Below, piece by piece: positions 62,475 through 64,000 of a stretch of DNA of 64,000 nucleotides. Numbering within the stretch: the stretch's first letter is position 1; each line of letters opens with the position of its first letter. Source of the DNA: DATLXU01 sp035575515 (lineage in GTDB: Bacteria; Acidobacteriota; Blastocatellia; UBA7656); assembly GCA_035575515.1 (NCBI GenBank), contig DATLXU010000134.1, forward strand, positions 1-64,000. Reading direction: 5' to 3'. The position numbers and the translations under genes were made by a program. The notes beneath the pieces are model-generated. The model did no database searches, was not told the origin of the DNA, and saw only the letters and a program-made list of their open reading frames with translations.

Positions 62475-64000
62475 TCAATCGAAATCAGTTTTGATCATCT
62501 GGGAGTAGAGCAATTCGATGTCGGGCCATGCGGCTTCGAGTCCAAGCAATCGAGCAAAGATCGCGTCGCTTTTATCGGTTACTTCGCGACACCTCGCCAG
62601 GTTGTAGTTGCCGACTCGCCTGCCAGCATTCAGTTTGAATGCGAGATTCGCATTCATCGTTTCTTCCAGTTCATTCACAAGCGGAAAGAGTCGCGCCGAC
62701 GCTTCATTAGGAACAGAGCGCAAATCCAAAGGAAAGTCAGCAAACATCCATCGCGTCACGTCGAAGTCATCGCCAGTCATGCACCAGAATGCAAACATGA
62801 TTTTGCCGTTCAGCAGGAGAAAAGCTAAATCTCTCGCCCGCGCGTCAACGAAATGAACGACGCCGAATTTCGTGTGCGGTATGTTTAAGCCGCGCTCGTC
62901 AAAACACGGCGGCATCGCGCGGCAGAAGTTCAACCAGTTGTAAGCGGTCTTCTTGAAGTAGAGCGCATGCGCAGTCGCTTCTTCAGAAAGGCTCGCGCCG
63001 ACCGTCGAATGATTGAGCGACATCAATCGCTCGAATGCGCGAGCGAATTTCTCAGTGTTGAGTTTCGGGATTCTGTTTTGCCAGAGCGCGGGCGCAAACG
63101 GCGCGTACTCGATTGTCTGAAACAGGTGAGGCCGGGCTGCTTCCTTCCAGCGGTGCAGTCGTGTCGTGTATTGATGTTTTGCCGCTTTCGATTTGTGGCC
63201 GATGTGAATCGTGTTGCGGATGCGAACATCGAAGCTGAAAAGGGCGGCAGGGATTCGGGCAAATGAAGAAAACCAGTTTGCGCCGTACTCTCGAAAAAGC
63301 AATTTGCGGCACGCGTCAAAATCGCGGCTAAAGGCGAGGCTGAGCGGCACGATCATCCCGGCACGTCCATTCTCTTTCAGCAGCGCCGCTGACCTCTCCA
63401 TCACCCATGCATAAATGTCGTGGCAATTCGCCGTCTCATAATTCCGAATCGAATAGTGCTTGCGAACCTGAGTGGCGCTCACATAAGGAGGATTGCCGAT
63501 TATGCAATCAAATCCGCCGTTGTTCGCGACCGCAGGAAACTCAACCGGCCAGTGAAATGGTTTGTGAGCCGTAAGCCATTCTTTATAAGCAACGCTGTTG
63601 TTTGAATCAACGCCGCGCTCGCGCGCGAGCGTGCGATTCAAATCTTCTTTTGATTGCGTGAGTCCCTTGTCAACTGCAACGTAACCAACGAGTGCGTTGC
63701 CCGCGCAAAGATTAAAGTCAATTTCGCCGATCTGCTCAATCTGCTCGCGGCTATCTGCCTGCCCAATCAGCTTCAAAAGCAACCGCAGCTTGCAAATCTC
63801 AACTGCTTCTTTCAGCAAGTCCACGCCGAACAGGTTATTTGCGATGATTGATTTGGTTATAAACAAGCGGCGGTTTGAATACCGGCTTGCAAGCTCAAGC
63901 GTGTTTTGAAAATCATTCGATGTTTTCGCGTCATCGCTATTGTCCGAACGCCTGGCTTCATCCAGAAAGAACATCATTCGATCAAGGCACGCTTCATAGA
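62475..64000 (-). CDS. Eco57I-type N6-adenine DNA methyltransferase (partial, 5' end outside window)
   Basis: The frame stays open to the right edge (…YEACLDRMMFFLDEA), so only the C-terminal ~508 residues are here. LFITKSIIANNLFGVDLLKEAVEICKLRLLLKL is the SAM-binding helix/strand typical of Eco57I/type IIG proteins, and CIIGNPPYV holds motif IV (NPPY, N6-adenine catalysis). The rest includes target-recognition sequence. The N-terminus (motif I and possible nuclease) is unseen, so it could be a stand-alone methylase, a type IIG enzyme or a PglX-like defence gene. Convergent with purA, 54 bases apart. Confidence 0.85.
   Translation of the reverse strand, partial: YEACLDRMMFFLDEARRSDNSDDAKTSNDFQNTLELASRYSNRRLFITKSIIANNLFGVDLLKEAVEICKLRLLLKLIGQADSREQIEQIGEIDFNLCAGNALVGYVAVDKGLTQSKEDLNRTLARERGVDSNNSVAYKEWLTAHKPFHWPVEFPAVANNGGFDCIIGNPPYVSATQVRKHYSIRNYETANCHDIYAWVMERSAALLKENGRAGMIVPLSLAFSRDFDACRKLLFREYGANWFSSFARIPAALFSFDVRIRNTIHIGHKSKAAKHQYTTRLHRWKEAARPHLFQTIEYAPFAPALWQNRIPKLNTEKFARAFERLMSLNHSTVGASLSEEATAHALYFKKTAYNWLNFCRAMPPCFDERGLNIPHTKFGVVHFVDARARDLAFLLLNGKIMFAFWCMTGDDFDVTRWMFADFPLDLRSVPNEASARLFPLVNELEETMNANLAFKLNAGRRVGNYNLARCREVTDKSDAIFARLLGLEAAWPDIELLYSQMIKTDFD

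Overview
The window looks like a contig from an uncultured member of the Acidobacteriota, probably class Blastocatellia (inference). The basis is a GC-rich coding style full of GCGC, two very large Oar-like TonB-dependent receptors with N-terminal carboxypeptidase-regulatory-like domains, a post-PEP-CTERM-type secreted protein, a zinc-ribbon/PEGA/SUMF1 Ser/Thr kinase, secreted caspase-like/TPR proteins, and many intergenic palindromes. Most genes are chromosomal housekeeping or envelope genes.

Layout. 1-1540 is the right edge of an integrated element: an IS3 transposase tail, a HigBA-type toxin-antitoxin pair, a DUF4177-like gene, a 17-bp perfect inverted repeat, and the 3' half of a tRNA-Cys gene that looks like an attachment-site remnant. 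1594-8538 holds secreted proteins and two FAD oxidoreductases, plus a junction at about 5880-5899 where an exordium/PHI-1 gene and a DsbA-type gene are both cut off tail to tail. 8808-15515 is a methionine block: metH, two small secreted YbjN-like genes, and a bifunctional homocysteine methyltransferase/MTHFR behind a SAM-II riboswitch with its own terminator. 15642-17508 is decayed material (a nucleotidyltransferase pair with a stop, and a frameshifted TPR remnant). 17546-23640 on the minus strand has a fused MFS/spermidine synthase, aspartate kinase, an SDR, a MoaD/ThiS-like sulfur carrier and a threonine-synthase-like PLP enzyme. This last gene is preceded by two SAM-II riboswitch-terminator units in series.

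23773-31330 contains an NTF2-like protein, a ClpC/ClpB-like ATPase with a dead second ATPase domain followed by a YbjN-like partner, an outer-membrane protein, a dihaem cytochrome, an aldehyde dehydrogenase and alanine dehydrogenase. 31650-32949 is a decayed IS200/IS605 element (TnpA remnant, and a TnpB with an apparent internal deletion). 33082-37965 has a propeller/beta-helix protein with a duplicated unnamed module, a DUF512 radical SAM protein and a coiled-coil protein. 38014-46180 holds the two TonB receptors, each preceded by a related noncoding leader of about 240 nt.

46488-58932 is the most system-like part: a membrane Ser/Thr kinase with a SUMF1 domain, a DUF4384 protein, a CSLREA/HYR beta-helix protein, a FecR-domain protein and two exported caspase-like/TPR proteins, all on the plus strand, the first five closely packed. 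The window ends with glgA, trxA, purA and a partial Eco57I-type DNA methyltransferase. The strongest leads are the tandem SAM-II control of the threonine-synthase-like/MoaD pair, the kinase-caspase cluster, and the shared TonB-receptor leader.
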